The notes below the pieces were generated by a model, which saw only the letters and a program-made list of their open reading frames with translations, had not been told where the DNA came from and did no database searches. Below, one piece after another: positions 45,301 through 53,445 of a stretch of DNA of 64,000 nucleotides. Positions within the stretch are counted from its first letter, which is position 1. The number at the start of each line of letters is the position of its first letter. The position numbers and the translations under genes were made by a program. Source of the DNA: MGML01 sp034416335 (GTDB taxonomy: Bacteria > Chloroflexota > Dehalococcoidia > Dehalococcoidales > UBA2162); contig DAOULV010000030.1 of assembly GCA_034416335.1 (NCBI GenBank), positions 1-64,000 on the forward strand, read 5' to 3'.

Positions 45301-45700
45301 CGCTGAGAGTTACGAACTGGTAGTTTCGGCCGATATCTCTTTTGAAAATCCGGTGATCGTTAAGGCTGGCGAATATGCCCTTCCGGCAACAGCCTGGAAG
45401 AGTAATGTCAGCCTTGATGGTGACACCGCGTATTACTGGAAAGTAAGAGCCCTGGTTAGCGGTTCGTATAGTAACTGGAGCCCCGTAAGCGCTTTTTGTA
45501 CCGATGCAATACCTGAAACATCCTCCGATGCCAATTCAGAAGAACGGGCGGCTGCTTTATCATCTCAACCTCTTGCTTTTCCCGATGAACGAATACCGGA
45601 TTGGGTCGTGTACCTCGGTATCGGATTACTTTCAGCAATCGTCCTGCTGCAGACAACAACATTGCTTTTCATCGTAATAACCCGGGGAAAACCGCACTGA
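42365..45700 (+). CDS. Large surface protein with beta-propeller-type and FN3-like repeats
   Basis: The 1111-residue protein has a signal or N-terminal membrane segment (about 14-40), many BNR/sortilin-type repeats (about 60-640, e.g. STDNGKSWS, SSDAGLNF, SKDSGISWE, SSDSGQTFS), three FN3-like modules (about 747-836, 846-942, 958-1055, the last two close copies starting LLSPGAG) and a C-terminal helix (about 1077-1103) ending TRGKPH. The FN3-like modules resemble that of the surface protein at 39106. It probably faces outward and binds glycans or other proteins; that is inferred. Confidence 0.83.
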   Translation: MLGVNSPKHEKSTFRIFIYALITVFVFIASASTVFPEVSAADNAVTWERVNMPREGDAAGWILADGADIKSLTIAGDNTLYCYATPSGTSQTLYKSTDNGKSWSTTGRITDEIVDIAVVPGSSTDIYFATSSKIYKSSDAGLNFILLPDLPDSVGEGNLLIKCIDVCRQGQFNLIAAGTADSDNAEYGGIYILDENQDVPVWMDTNAGAYDVYSISFSPDYSNTGHLVAVVANETDTCVNTRSGNGDWNQDIGQAVIPGIVPVSAVTTFPDNYLDSAEDDYLFIGVNSGTGTGDVYRIDLETAPTASSAVDLNIGAGYGFTGVDIAGLDCGGVLSARLFAGAANSTGIYYSKDSGISWEKCVKPPTGQSNTLIAVDSNFSENSRVFAASTGTEGGLSCSTDSGISWNQISFIDTEISTGCIVDLIASPEYTLDKTLFILTFDSSHLVHSVWQTGSEGEYWERIYSSALENVDNIKKINISPLYGTTGQVVYLAGTYNGTPAIWKADNGGTFTVRYTPYNVDEWSVVDDEDLIIGCYNGTDAIVYKSSDSGQTFSAGTTILGNNTLTSISVSPYYSTDGTILAGNNNGSVYYSEDSGITFKPLNSEMSPISGLVHVAFDSEFETSRTVYAAGDVADNGIYRVILGESDEWDRIDGSLPGGGRVIELAISSNGVLYAVNSQSVDVSDKKGGMERCLNPSFHLSPTFETVVRGLDDNVKLSAIQIRGDRLWTIDTVNTRILTFLDTMTNPVALKTPYNGTAGMDTRNVLLDWETLTGATEYNWQVDYDGAFTSVDTDFEGDTNGSSIRLPQLDTDTRYHWRVRATKPVLSPWSDRWFFTTALGQTAIGPTLLSPGAGAELISPEPVFQWSAIAGAEKYELIVSDDIAFKNPAIKKTGKYALPATAWKSDITLEDGDTYYWKVRAVGSDTYGDWSAVSVFVTETEQASEQTIPDISVPILLSPGAGTEEASLKPLFQWDAIMGAESYELVVSADISFENPVIVKAGEYALPATAWKSNVSLDGDTAYYWKVRALVSGSYSNWSPVSAFCTDAIPETSSDANSEERAAALSSQPLAFPDERIPDWVVYLGIGLLSAIVLLQTTTLLFIVITRGKPH

Positions 45701-45859
45701 CTAACCGTCACTTATTTGACTACTAATATATCACGCATATATACTGAGTCGGATTTTCATCATGGATACTGCCCTGTATCCATTCTGTCTGATAAATAAA
45801 TCCGGTACTCGGTTCTCAGAAATGTATTCACTTTCGATAATGTTTCAGAAAGCAAGCTG

Positions 45860-47179
45860 TTGATTAAAAAAAAGCGGATTCCTGAGATATTTCCGGGCTG
45901 GTGGTTGAATATAATCACCGGCCTATATTCCGGTCTCGGTCATGGCTTTTTCGGTTACGGAGTATCCGTTCTTTTCAAACCGCTTTCAGCCGAACTGGGA
46001 CTGAACCGTGCCGGCGCTTCCTGGGCAACCGGTATCGGCAGATTGCAGGGAAGTGTTGAAGCCCCTATCACAGGATGGCTGTCCGACCGGTTCGGTCCCA
46101 GATGGGTAATCGTTTCCGGTACACTCATTGCTGCCCTCGGATTACTACTGATGTACTATATTCAGTCTCCGTGGGCGTATTATCTGGTCTGGGGAGTAAT
46201 AACCGCCATAGGTATAAACCTGGCCCTGACAATCGCCATAGATAAAGCCCTTACAGACTGGTTTATCAGGAAACGCGGACTGGCGCTTGGTGTACGATTT
46301 GTCATTATCGGTACTTGCGGAGTCATTGTGCTGCCGATTATATCATGGCTGGTTACTACCTATGACTGGCGGGTGACCTGTTTAATATGGTCAGTGGTGA
46401 TGTTTACGGGTGTTCCGATGATGTGGCGTTTTGTTAAACAAAAACGTCCGGAGTATTATGGACTGCTTCCCGACGGTGTTAAGGTCGATTCTGATGCAGA
46501 TACCGATGTAGAATCCATGATTGGCAGGGGAGTGGAATATGCGGCCGAATATGATGAAACGGAATTCACCCTCAGGCAGGCACTAAAAACTCCCGCTTAC
46601 TGGCTGATAACGGTTTCCTGGATTTTTGCTATGGTGGTATCCGGGGCGATAAACACTCACTGTATCCCGCTTTTAACGGATATGGGTATAAATGAAACCG
46701 TCGCAAGCGGAATGATGGCAATGATGGTATTTTTCACCATCCCGGCAAGATTTGCAGCCGGTGTGCTGGCTGACAGGGTAAGGAAAGACCGGCTTCAGTT
46801 TCTCGTTGCCGGTACCTTCATATTGCAGGCTTTGGGAATCGGAATCTTTCTCTTGCATCAGAGTGTGGTTACGGTTTATATATTTCTGGTTCTGTACGGC
46901 TTCGGCAGCGGCGCTCCGGCCCCGCTGCGTCTCACGATAGGGGGGAGATTCTTCGGGAGGAAAGCCTTCGCGTCTATACAGGGCACGTCGATGGTACTGA
47001 CAGCCCCTGTAGCGCTTTTATCGCCGGTATATGCAGGCTGGGTATATGATAATACCGGCAGTTACGTCCCCGCATTCACGACATTCGTAATAATGGTTCT
47101 AGTCGCGGCGTTGCTGATGTCCCTGATGCGTCCGCCGAAACCTCCCGAGCACGTTACGGATATTCGTACATTCCTCTAG
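45860..47179 (+). CDS. MFS transporter, oxalate/formate-antiporter-like (OFA family)
   Basis: The 439-residue protein has about 12 hydrophobic helices. Typical motifs are GWLSDRFGPRWVIVSG after helix 2 and AGVLADRVRKDRLQF between helices 8 and 9; the first helix segment has GLYSGLGHGFFGYGVSVLFKPL. These fit the OFA/monocarboxylate-type major facilitator group. TTG 45860 is the best start by homology but has no clear RBS, so the start is uncertain. The last 4 bp overlap the convergent MBL gene. Confidence 0.87.
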   Translation: MIKKKRIPEIFPGWWLNIITGLYSGLGHGFFGYGVSVLFKPLSAELGLNRAGASWATGIGRLQGSVEAPITGWLSDRFGPRWVIVSGTLIAALGLLLMYYIQSPWAYYLVWGVITAIGINLALTIAIDKALTDWFIRKRGLALGVRFVIIGTCGVIVLPIISWLVTTYDWRVTCLIWSVVMFTGVPMMWRFVKQKRPEYYGLLPDGVKVDSDADTDVESMIGRGVEYAAEYDETEFTLRQALKTPAYWLITVSWIFAMVVSGAINTHCIPLLTDMGINETVASGMMAMMVFFTIPARFAAGVLADRVRKDRLQFLVAGTFILQALGIGIFLLHQSVVTVYIFLVLYGFGSGAPAPLRLTIGGRFFGRKAFASIQGTSMVLTAPVALLSPVYAGWVYDNTGSYVPAFTTFVIMVLVAALLMSLMRPPKPPEHVTDIRTFL

Positions 47180-47808
47180 TAGTCCAGCAGGTAAACCTGT
47201 GTGACGAGCGGAAGGTTTGATTTGGTGAAGTTTATCTTTGACTGCGACTCGATATCTTTGGTTCCCATTTCGTTCAGGAATTTCTCTACGGGCGCCAGTT
47301 CGCGTTTTATTGCATCTGTCTTGTAATGCATAGGTATCACAACTTTCGGTTCAAGCTGGCGGACGATTTCGGAAGCTCCAACCGCGTCGATTGTAGATTT
47401 TCCGCCTACCGGAATCATCAGTATATCTACGTTGTCCAGCTCTTCAGCCTGACTGGTGGATAAAGCATGTCCCAGATCACCGAGGTGGCAGATAGTCATC
47501 TCGTCGAGTTCGAGCAGGTAGATTGTATTTTTACCCCTCTTTTCACCTTTATCTTCGTCGTGATAGGAAGGCATGCCGATGATAAGAACTCCGTTGATTT
47601 CGTATTCTCCGGGTCCGGTAACTGCTTTAGGTTCGCCGCCGATGGCTGCGATATTGGAATGTCCGGGGTGCTGGTGACTTACAGTGACAACGTTCGCGTT
47701 AGTCTTACCCAGTGTATAACCGAGATCCGGTGAATACGGATCGGTTATTACAGTCGTACGACTTCCCTTGAGTCTGAAGCAGGAGTGTCCAAGCCATGCA
47801 ATTTCCAT
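47176..47808 (-). CDS. MBL-fold metal-dependent hydrolase
   Basis: The 210-residue protein has the metallo-beta-lactamase fold seen in UPF0173/UlaG-like proteins: WLGHSCFRLKG at the start, the metal site SHQHPGHSN (about 44-52), later CHLGDLGHAL and VVIPMHYKTDA. The Asp of the usual HxHxDH motif is replaced by Gly. Metal binding may be altered. The neighbouring genes do not reveal a substrate. Confidence 0.82.
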   Translation of the reverse strand: MEIAWLGHSCFRLKGSRTTVITDPYSPDLGYTLGKTNANVVTVSHQHPGHSNIAAIGGEPKAVTGPGEYEINGVLIIGMPSYHDEDKGEKRGKNTIYLLELDEMTICHLGDLGHALSTSQAEELDNVDILMIPVGGKSTIDAVGASEIVRQLEPKVVIPMHYKTDAIKRELAPVEKFLNEMGTKDIESQSKINFTKSNLPLVTQVYLLDY

Positions 47809-47919
47809 TTTTCAAGCCTAAATATAGCACAGCGGGAGCTTTCGGTCAATTGAAAAGCCGTCGGATACATTGAGTCCGGGACATGCTGTAATCATCCCGA
47901 ATAATTGTGACTGATTCTC

Positions 47920-47948
47920 TTGACAATCGATGTCAGAAGTGATAAAAA
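47920..47948 (+). promoter_or_regulatory. Promoter of hrcA-grpE-dnaK-dnaJ
   Basis: TTGACA (47920-47925) and TAAAAA (47943-47948) are separated by 17 bp, directly before the CIRCE at 47953. Confidence 0.65.
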
Positions 47949-47952
47949 ATAA

Positions 47953-47979
47953 TTAGCAGTCTAATGCTTAGATTGCTAA
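47953..47979 (+). promoter_or_regulatory. CIRCE operator upstream of hrcA
   Basis: TTAGCAGTC - 9 bp - GATTGCTAA is a CIRCE-type palindrome with one mismatch between arms. The right arm is identical to that of the groES operator (GATTGCTAA). The hrcA Shine-Dalgarno GGAGGTGA begins two bases later. Confidence 0.9.
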
Positions 47980-47994
47980 TGGAGGTGATTTGAG

Positions 47995-49041
47995 ATGCTG
48001 TCTCGCCGTTCGGAGACAATACTTAAATCCATAGTAGCCCAATATATAGCAAAGGCAGCACCGGTGTCGTCGGGAAGTATTACCGGTGATGCCGAACTGA
48101 AAGTCAGTTCGGCCACGATACGCAACGAGATGGTGCGTCTGGAAAAGGAAGGGTATATCACACGTCCTCATCATTCATCGGGCAGCGTGCCCCTTGATAA
48201 AGGATATCGTATCTACGTGGATACGCTGGGTGAAATAAAACTGCCGGCGGCTGAGCAGCGGATGATAAACCACCTGTTCCATCAGGTAGAAGGAGAACTG
48301 GACGGATGGCTTAATCTTGCTGCTACACTTCTTTCACAGATGGTCCAGAATGTTGCTCTCGTCACTATGCCAAAGACTGAAAGTTGCCAGTTAAAACATG
48401 TGGAAGCGATAAGCCTCCAGGATACACTGGTATTACTGATCGTTGTATTTAAAGGTGCAAGAGTCAGGCAGCAGTTGATAAGTTTCGAGGATAAAATATC
48501 ACAGGACGAATTGAAGTCGATAACCGCTAAGCTGAACAATGCCTTTGCCGGTCTGGACAGCTCGGAGATACTCAAAAAGACGGAAGAGCTATCGCTTGTT
48601 GAAAAGAAAATTGTCGATTGTTTACTGAAAGAGATGGAAGCAGAAGATAATAGACGATATGAGGAATCTTATCTGGACGGACTGCATTATACGTTAAACC
48701 AGCCGGAACTGGCCCAGAATCATGAACAGGCTCTCAATCTGATGGAACTGGTGGAGCAGCGGAATTTAGTAAAAAGTATTATTCCTTCCAGGGTATTAGA
48801 TGAAGGCGTGCAGGTAGTAATAGGCAAAGAAAATGAAACGGAATCCGTTCATGATTATAGTGTCGTTATAAGTCAGTACGGACTCCCCGGAGAAGCTACC
48901 GGTACGATAAGTGTAGTCGGCCCGACGAGGATGCGGTATGCACGTACGATTGCTACTGTCGGATATTTGTCCCTGATACTTAATCTTCTGGTAGCTAGAT
49001 TATACGGTAAAGACGTACCCGTTGAATTTATTCCCGATTAA
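47995..49041 (+). CDS. hrcA: Heat-inducible transcription repressor HrcA
   Basis: The 348-residue repressor has an N-terminal winged helix (LSRRSETILKSIVAQYIAKAAPVSSGSITGD..., SSATIRNEMVRLEKEGYITRPHHSSG) and the C-terminal GAF-like dimerisation domain ending with ISVVGPTRMRYARTIATVGYLS, a strongly conserved segment. HrcA binds CIRCE elements and depends on GroEL for activity in other bacteria, which gives a feedback loop. Both target sites, at 5227 and 47953, lie in this window. It is the first gene of the operon, with a strong RBS. Confidence 0.97.
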   Translation: MLSRRSETILKSIVAQYIAKAAPVSSGSITGDAELKVSSATIRNEMVRLEKEGYITRPHHSSGSVPLDKGYRIYVDTLGEIKLPAAEQRMINHLFHQVEGELDGWLNLAATLLSQMVQNVALVTMPKTESCQLKHVEAISLQDTLVLLIVVFKGARVRQQLISFEDKISQDELKSITAKLNNAFAGLDSSEILKKTEELSLVEKKIVDCLLKEMEAEDNRRYEESYLDGLHYTLNQPELAQNHEQALNLMELVEQRNLVKSIIPSRVLDEGVQVVIGKENETESVHDYSVVISQYGLPGEATGTISVVGPTRMRYARTIATVGYLSLILNLLVARLYGKDVPVEFIPD

Positions 49042-49065
49042 TAGACTTAGAGTCACGGTGAGATA

Positions 49066-49608
49066 ATGGAAGAAGAGAATGTTAATGAAATTGAATCGGG
49101 CGATGAGATTCTTGAAGGAGTTGAAGAGGAGGATGTGGATGTGCTGAGACAGGGCCTGCTTGAAGAGAAAACTAAAGCAGAAGATTATCTGGCGAACTGG
49201 CAGAGGGCCCAGGCTGATTTTATAAACTATAAGCGCCGAAGTGAAAAAGAGAAGACCGAACTGAGTGAGTACAGCAGATCTGAAATGGTCAGGTGTATAT
49301 TACCGGTGCTCGATGATTTCGAGAGGGCTATCTCCGTTGAGCCGGAGGATGCGGTGGATTCAAGCTGGGTGGAAGGGATAAAGCTTATCGAGAAAAAGCT
49401 GCGTTTGATACTGGAAAATGAAGGGCTTTGTCCTATCGACGCGGTAGGTGAACAATTCGACCCGTACCTGCACGAGGCAGTACGACAGGAATCCGGAGAG
49501 GAAGGAATTGTACTGGAAGAAGTGCAGAAAGGCTATAAATACAATGAAAAAATTCTCCGTCCCAGCCAGGTGGTGGTTGGTAGCGGAGAAGCAGAAGTTA
49601 ACGACTAA
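49066..49608 (+). CDS. grpE: Nucleotide exchange factor GrpE
   Basis: The 180-residue protein has an acidic N terminus, a coiled-coil helix (AEDYLANWQRAQADFINYKRRSEKEK), and the C-terminal beta domain (GEQFDPYLHEAVRQESGEEGIVLEEVQKGYKYNEKILRPSQVVVG). It releases ADP from DnaK. It follows hrcA by 24 bp. Confidence 0.97.
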   Translation: MEEENVNEIESGDEILEGVEEEDVDVLRQGLLEEKTKAEDYLANWQRAQADFINYKRRSEKEKTELSEYSRSEMVRCILPVLDDFERAISVEPEDAVDSSWVEGIKLIEKKLRLILENEGLCPIDAVGEQFDPYLHEAVRQESGEEGIVLEEVQKGYKYNEKILRPSQVVVGSGEAEVND

Positions 49609-49667
49609 TAAGGGAGATTTTGCCGGAGAATAACAGGCAATGTCTCGTGGAAAGAGGAGGAAAAGGA

Positions 49668-51563
49668 ATGGCAAAGGTAATAGGAATAGACCTGGGAACA
49701 ACGTTTTCGGCAGTTGCAGTAATGGAGGCCGGTGAACCTGTAATTATACCTAATGCAGAAGGCGGGAGGACAACGCCTTCTTATGTTGCAGTCAGTAAGA
49801 GCGGCGAAAGGCTGGTCGGTACGGTAGCAAAACGCCAGTCGATAACCAATCCGGATAATACTATTTTCAGCGTTAAACGTCTTATGGGGCGCAAGTTCGA
49901 TGAGTCATCGGTAGAATACGATAAAAAGTTACTGCCGTTTCAGATAACGAAAGCCGATAACGGCGATGCCCGTGTAAAGATGGGCGACAAAGAATACAGT
50001 CCCCCGGAAATCTCAGCTATGATTCTTCAGAAATTGAAGACCGATGCTGAAGGGTACCTTGGTGAAAAGGTAACGGAAGCGGTGATAACCGTACCCGCAT
50101 ATTTTAATGACAGTCAGCGCCAGGCTACCAAGGATGCCGGAAAGATTGCCGGGCTCGACGTTCTGCGTATTGTAAACGAGCCTACGGCAGCTGCACTTGC
50201 TTACGGACTGGATAAAAAGGCAGATGAGACCATTGCCGTCTACGACCTGGGCGGCGGGACATTCGATATTTCTATTCTTGAACTCGGCGAGGGTACTTTC
50301 CAGGTAAAATCCACCAACGGTGATACACATCTTGGCGGTGACGATTTTGACCAGAGAATAATGGACTGGCTCTGCGATGAATTCAAACGTGAACAGGGAA
50401 TAGACCTGAAACAGGATAAGATGGCTTTACAGCGACTAAAAGAAGCCGCGGAAAAGGCTAAATGCGAACTGTCAACGGTCCAGCAGACCGAAATCAGCCT
50501 CCCGTTTATTACAGCGGATGCCAACGGTCCGAAGCACCTGAATATAAACCTTACCCGTTCCAAGCTGGAACAGCTGGTAATGGACCTGGTCGATAAATCA
50601 CTGGAACCCTGCCGTGCGGCTCTGAAGGACGCCGGAAAGACGGCAGCACAAATCGATGAGGTAATTCTGGTAGGCGGACAGACGAGAATGCCCCTGGTGC
50701 AGCAGAAGGTAACGGAGTTATTCAGCAAGGAACCACATAAAGGGGTTAATCCGGACGAAGTCGTTGCTGTTGGCGCCGCGATACAGGCCGGTGTTCTGAA
50801 AGGCGACGTTAAGGATGTACTGTTGCTGGATGTGACTCCGCTTACACTGGGAATTGAAACTCTCGGTGGTGTAGCCACACCCCTTATCCCGCGTAATACT
50901 ACTATTCCCACATCCAAGAGCCAGATATTCAGCACCGCGGCAGACAGTCAACCTAGCGTGGAGATTCACGTCATGCAGGGGGAAAGACCGATGGCCGCGG
51001 ATAACAGGACCCTGGGGCGGTTTATGCTCGATGGAATACTTCCGGCACCGAGAGGAGTCCCACAGATCGAGGTCAGTTTCGATATGGATGCCAACGGTAT
51101 TCTCAGCGTCAGGGCACACGATAAGGGGACCGGCAAGGAGCAGAAAATTACCATTACCGCTTCAAGCGGCCTTGAAAAAGAAGAAATCGAGAAGATGCAA
51201 AAAGAAGCAGAGATGCATGCCGCTGAAGATGAGAAACAGCGTGAAAAGATAGAGACCTTCAATATGGCTGATACGCTGGTCTATACAACGGAAAAGACGT
51301 TAAGAGATAACAAGGATAAGATACCTGAAGACCTGAACAAGGAAGCGGAGGAGAAAGTACAGGCTGTAAAAACTGCTCTGCAGGGTACCGATGTAGATGC
51401 TGTAAAGCAGGCTACTCAGGACCTGAATACAGTTATGCAGAAGATAGGAGAATCAGTTTATCAGCAGCAGCCACCTCCTCCAGGCGGAGAAGCACCGCCC
51501 GACGACCAGCCGCCTGCTGATGATAGTGAAGGTACTGTGGAAGGAGAATTCCGCGAGGTATAA
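49668..51563 (+). CDS. dnaK: Molecular chaperone DnaK (Hsp70)
   Basis: The 631-residue protein has the nucleotide-binding start MAKVIGIDLGTTFSAVAV, the phosphate loop AVYDLGGGTFDISIL, the VGGQTRMPLVQ adenosine motif, and the substrate domain (VLLLDVTPLTLGIETLGG). The C-terminal tail is Pro/Asp-rich and ends EGEFREV. ATG 49668 is chosen over an in-frame start at 49620, because AGAGGAGG directly precedes it and homology starts there. Confidence 0.98.
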   Translation: MAKVIGIDLGTTFSAVAVMEAGEPVIIPNAEGGRTTPSYVAVSKSGERLVGTVAKRQSITNPDNTIFSVKRLMGRKFDESSVEYDKKLLPFQITKADNGDARVKMGDKEYSPPEISAMILQKLKTDAEGYLGEKVTEAVITVPAYFNDSQRQATKDAGKIAGLDVLRIVNEPTAAALAYGLDKKADETIAVYDLGGGTFDISILELGEGTFQVKSTNGDTHLGGDDFDQRIMDWLCDEFKREQGIDLKQDKMALQRLKEAAEKAKCELSTVQQTEISLPFITADANGPKHLNINLTRSKLEQLVMDLVDKSLEPCRAALKDAGKTAAQIDEVILVGGQTRMPLVQQKVTELFSKEPHKGVNPDEVVAVGAAIQAGVLKGDVKDVLLLDVTPLTLGIETLGGVATPLIPRNTTIPTSKSQIFSTAADSQPSVEIHVMQGERPMAADNRTLGRFMLDGILPAPRGVPQIEVSFDMDANGILSVRAHDKGTGKEQKITITASSGLEKEEIEKMQKEAEMHAAEDEKQREKIETFNMADTLVYTTEKTLRDNKDKIPEDLNKEAEEKVQAVKTALQGTDVDAVKQATQDLNTVMQKIGESVYQQQPPPPGGEAPPDDQPPADDSEGTVEGEFREV

Positions 51564-51623
51564 TACCTTCAATATGCCGTATAGTAAATGCTCAAATGAG
51601 GGCTGCGACCCTCTTGAATACCT

Positions 51624-51661
51624 ATCCCCATCTCTACCAAAATATTGGAGAGATGGGGATA
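51624..51661 (+). other. Intercistronic hairpin between dnaK and dnaJ
   Basis: A 12-bp perfect stem ATCCCCATCTCT/AGAGATGGGGAT (51624-51635, 51649-51660), with an inner CCAA/TTGG pair, lies in the 120-bp gap. No T tract follows, so it may be a processing or stability element rather than a full terminator. Confidence 0.6.
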
Positions 51662-51683
51662 CAGGGAGTTAGGTAGTAAATAA

Positions 51684-52760
51684 TTGGCTTCCAAACAAGA
51701 TTACTATGATGTTCTCGGTATAGACAGGAATGCTACTGAAAGTCAGATAAAAGCTGCGTACCGTAAGCTTGCTATGCAGTACCATCCCGACCGGAACCAT
51801 GAAGCCGGTTCGGAAGATAAGTTCAAAGAAATCAACGAAGCTTACGAGATACTTTCAAATCCGGAAAAACGCGATGCCTACGACCGCTTCGGCCATGGCG
51901 GTGACAGTATCTTCGGACAGGGTTTTGATGGGTTCGGGTTCGACGGTGTTGGCAGCATATTCGATGCGTTCTTCGGTGGAAGAACGACTACATCAACCCG
52001 CCCGGCACCTGAGAGAGGTGCCGACCTGCGAAGCAATGTCACTATCAGTCTGGAAGAAGCTGCTTTCGGCGTGGAAAAAGAAATAAAAATATCCCGTATC
52101 GAACGCTGTTCTCAGTGTCATGGAGTTGGAAGTCGTCCGGGTACTCAGCCTGAACAATGCAGCGAATGTAACGGTTCCGGACAGATACGCAGGGTACAGC
52201 AGAGTATATTCGGCCGGTTTACCAATATTACTACCTGCCCCGGGTGTCGTGGTGAAGGCAGGGTAATCACCGACCCGTGTCCAAACTGCCGGGGTACCGG
52301 AAAAGAGAAGTTTCAGCGACATATTATGGTGAATATTCCGGCAGGAGTGGATAACGGCTCACGCATACGTCTGAGTGGAGAGGGTGATGTCGGAGCCAGA
52401 GGTGGGTATGCCGGAAATCTCTATGTAAACCTGAATGTAAAAGAACATGAGTCTTTTGTGCGGGAAAGCGACGACATAATATATGAACTGCCGATAAGCT
52501 TTCCCCAGGCAGCTCTCGGGACCGAAGTTGAAGTTCCCACACTGCACGGAGATGTTAATCTAAAGGTACCGGCCGGGACGCAGACAGGTCATGTTTTCCA
52601 GTTAAAGAATAAAGGCATACCGCATCTTCGCGGCAGGGGACAGGGCAACCATCTGGTTGTTCTGAAAGTTCTTACACCGGAGTCTCTCAATAAAAAACAA
52701 CGCCAGCTCTTTGAAGAACTGGCTAAAGAAATGGGAGATTCGAAGAAGAAAGAGAAATAA
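51684..52760 (+). CDS. dnaJ: Co-chaperone DnaJ (Hsp40)
   Basis: The 358-residue protein has a J domain with the HPD motif in MQYHPDRNHE (about 34-36), a short Gly/Phe region, four CxxCxGxG zinc repeats (CSQCHGVG, CSECNGSG, CPGCRGEG, CPNCRGTG) and the C-terminal substrate domains. TTG 51684 gives the canonical ASKQDYYDVLG start. It stimulates DnaK ATP hydrolysis. Last gene of the hrcA operon. Confidence 0.97.
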   Translation: MASKQDYYDVLGIDRNATESQIKAAYRKLAMQYHPDRNHEAGSEDKFKEINEAYEILSNPEKRDAYDRFGHGGDSIFGQGFDGFGFDGVGSIFDAFFGGRTTTSTRPAPERGADLRSNVTISLEEAAFGVEKEIKISRIERCSQCHGVGSRPGTQPEQCSECNGSGQIRRVQQSIFGRFTNITTCPGCRGEGRVITDPCPNCRGTGKEKFQRHIMVNIPAGVDNGSRIRLSGEGDVGARGGYAGNLYVNLNVKEHESFVRESDDIIYELPISFPQAALGTEVEVPTLHGDVNLKVPAGTQTGHVFQLKNKGIPHLRGRGQGNHLVVLKVLTPESLNKKQRQLFEELAKEMGDSKKKEK

Positions 52761-52767
52761 CTAGTAA

Positions 52768-53445
52768 TTATTCAACTACTTCGGTAACTATCGGATTGGC
52801 TTTTTCACCAAGTTTGCGTTCCTTACCGGATAACAGCCTTCCTATATTTTCCTTGTGCATGACGATGATTACTACGGTACCTATCAACGCATAGATAAGG
52901 TATTCCAGGGGAAAACCGTTAAATATAGTCAATGGTATTAGTATGCTGTAAGTTCCCACCGCACCCGCTATAGAACCGAGTGATGCGAATCTGGTTAGTC
53001 CTGCTCCTATAATAAAAACCTCGCCGCCGAAAAGGGCTGCAACAGGACAGAGAGCTGCCAGTCCGCCGAAGAACGTGGCTACACCTCTTCCTCCTTTGAA
53101 TCCAAGGAATATAGACCAGTTATGCCCGACCATAGATGCCAGAGCGGCAAGTACCTGGGCGACAAGCAGACCCAATCCAAAATCATCACCTATTACCAGG
53201 TAATTTCTTCCGACAATCAGTCCGGCGAAAACTACTGCCATAGCACCTTTCAGTAGATCGAGAAGAAGTACCAGAGCTGCCGCTTTTTTCCCGGCTGTTC
53301 TCAACACATTCGTCATACCGGTTTTCCCACTTCCAAATTCCCTGACATCTACCTTGGCAAGGAGTTTGCTGACCAGTACTCCCGATGGTATCGAACCCAG
53401 GAGATAACCGATAATTATTACCGAAACGAATTGAATGACTATCAT
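52768..53445 (-). CDS. plsY: Glycerol-3-phosphate acyltransferase PlsY
   Basis: The 225-residue membrane protein acylates glycerol-3-phosphate from acyl-phosphate to give lysophosphatidate. Motif 1 (GSIPSGVLVSK, with the REFGSGKTGMTN segment), motif 2 (GFKGGRGVAT) and motif 3 (NRI-type region near the end) can be recognised. The usual GSGNxGATN is changed to GSGKTGMTN here. Its start overlaps the end of der (4 bp), so the two are cotranscribed. Confidence 0.93.
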   Translation of the reverse strand: MIVIQFVSVIIIGYLLGSIPSGVLVSKLLAKVDVREFGSGKTGMTNVLRTAGKKAAALVLLLDLLKGAMAVVFAGLIVGRNYLVIGDDFGLGLLVAQVLAALASMVGHNWSIFLGFKGGRGVATFFGGLAALCPVAALFGGEVFIIGAGLTRFASLGSIAGAVGTYSILIPLTIFNGFPLEYLIYALIGTVVIIVMHKENIGRLLSGKERKLGEKANPIVTEVVE

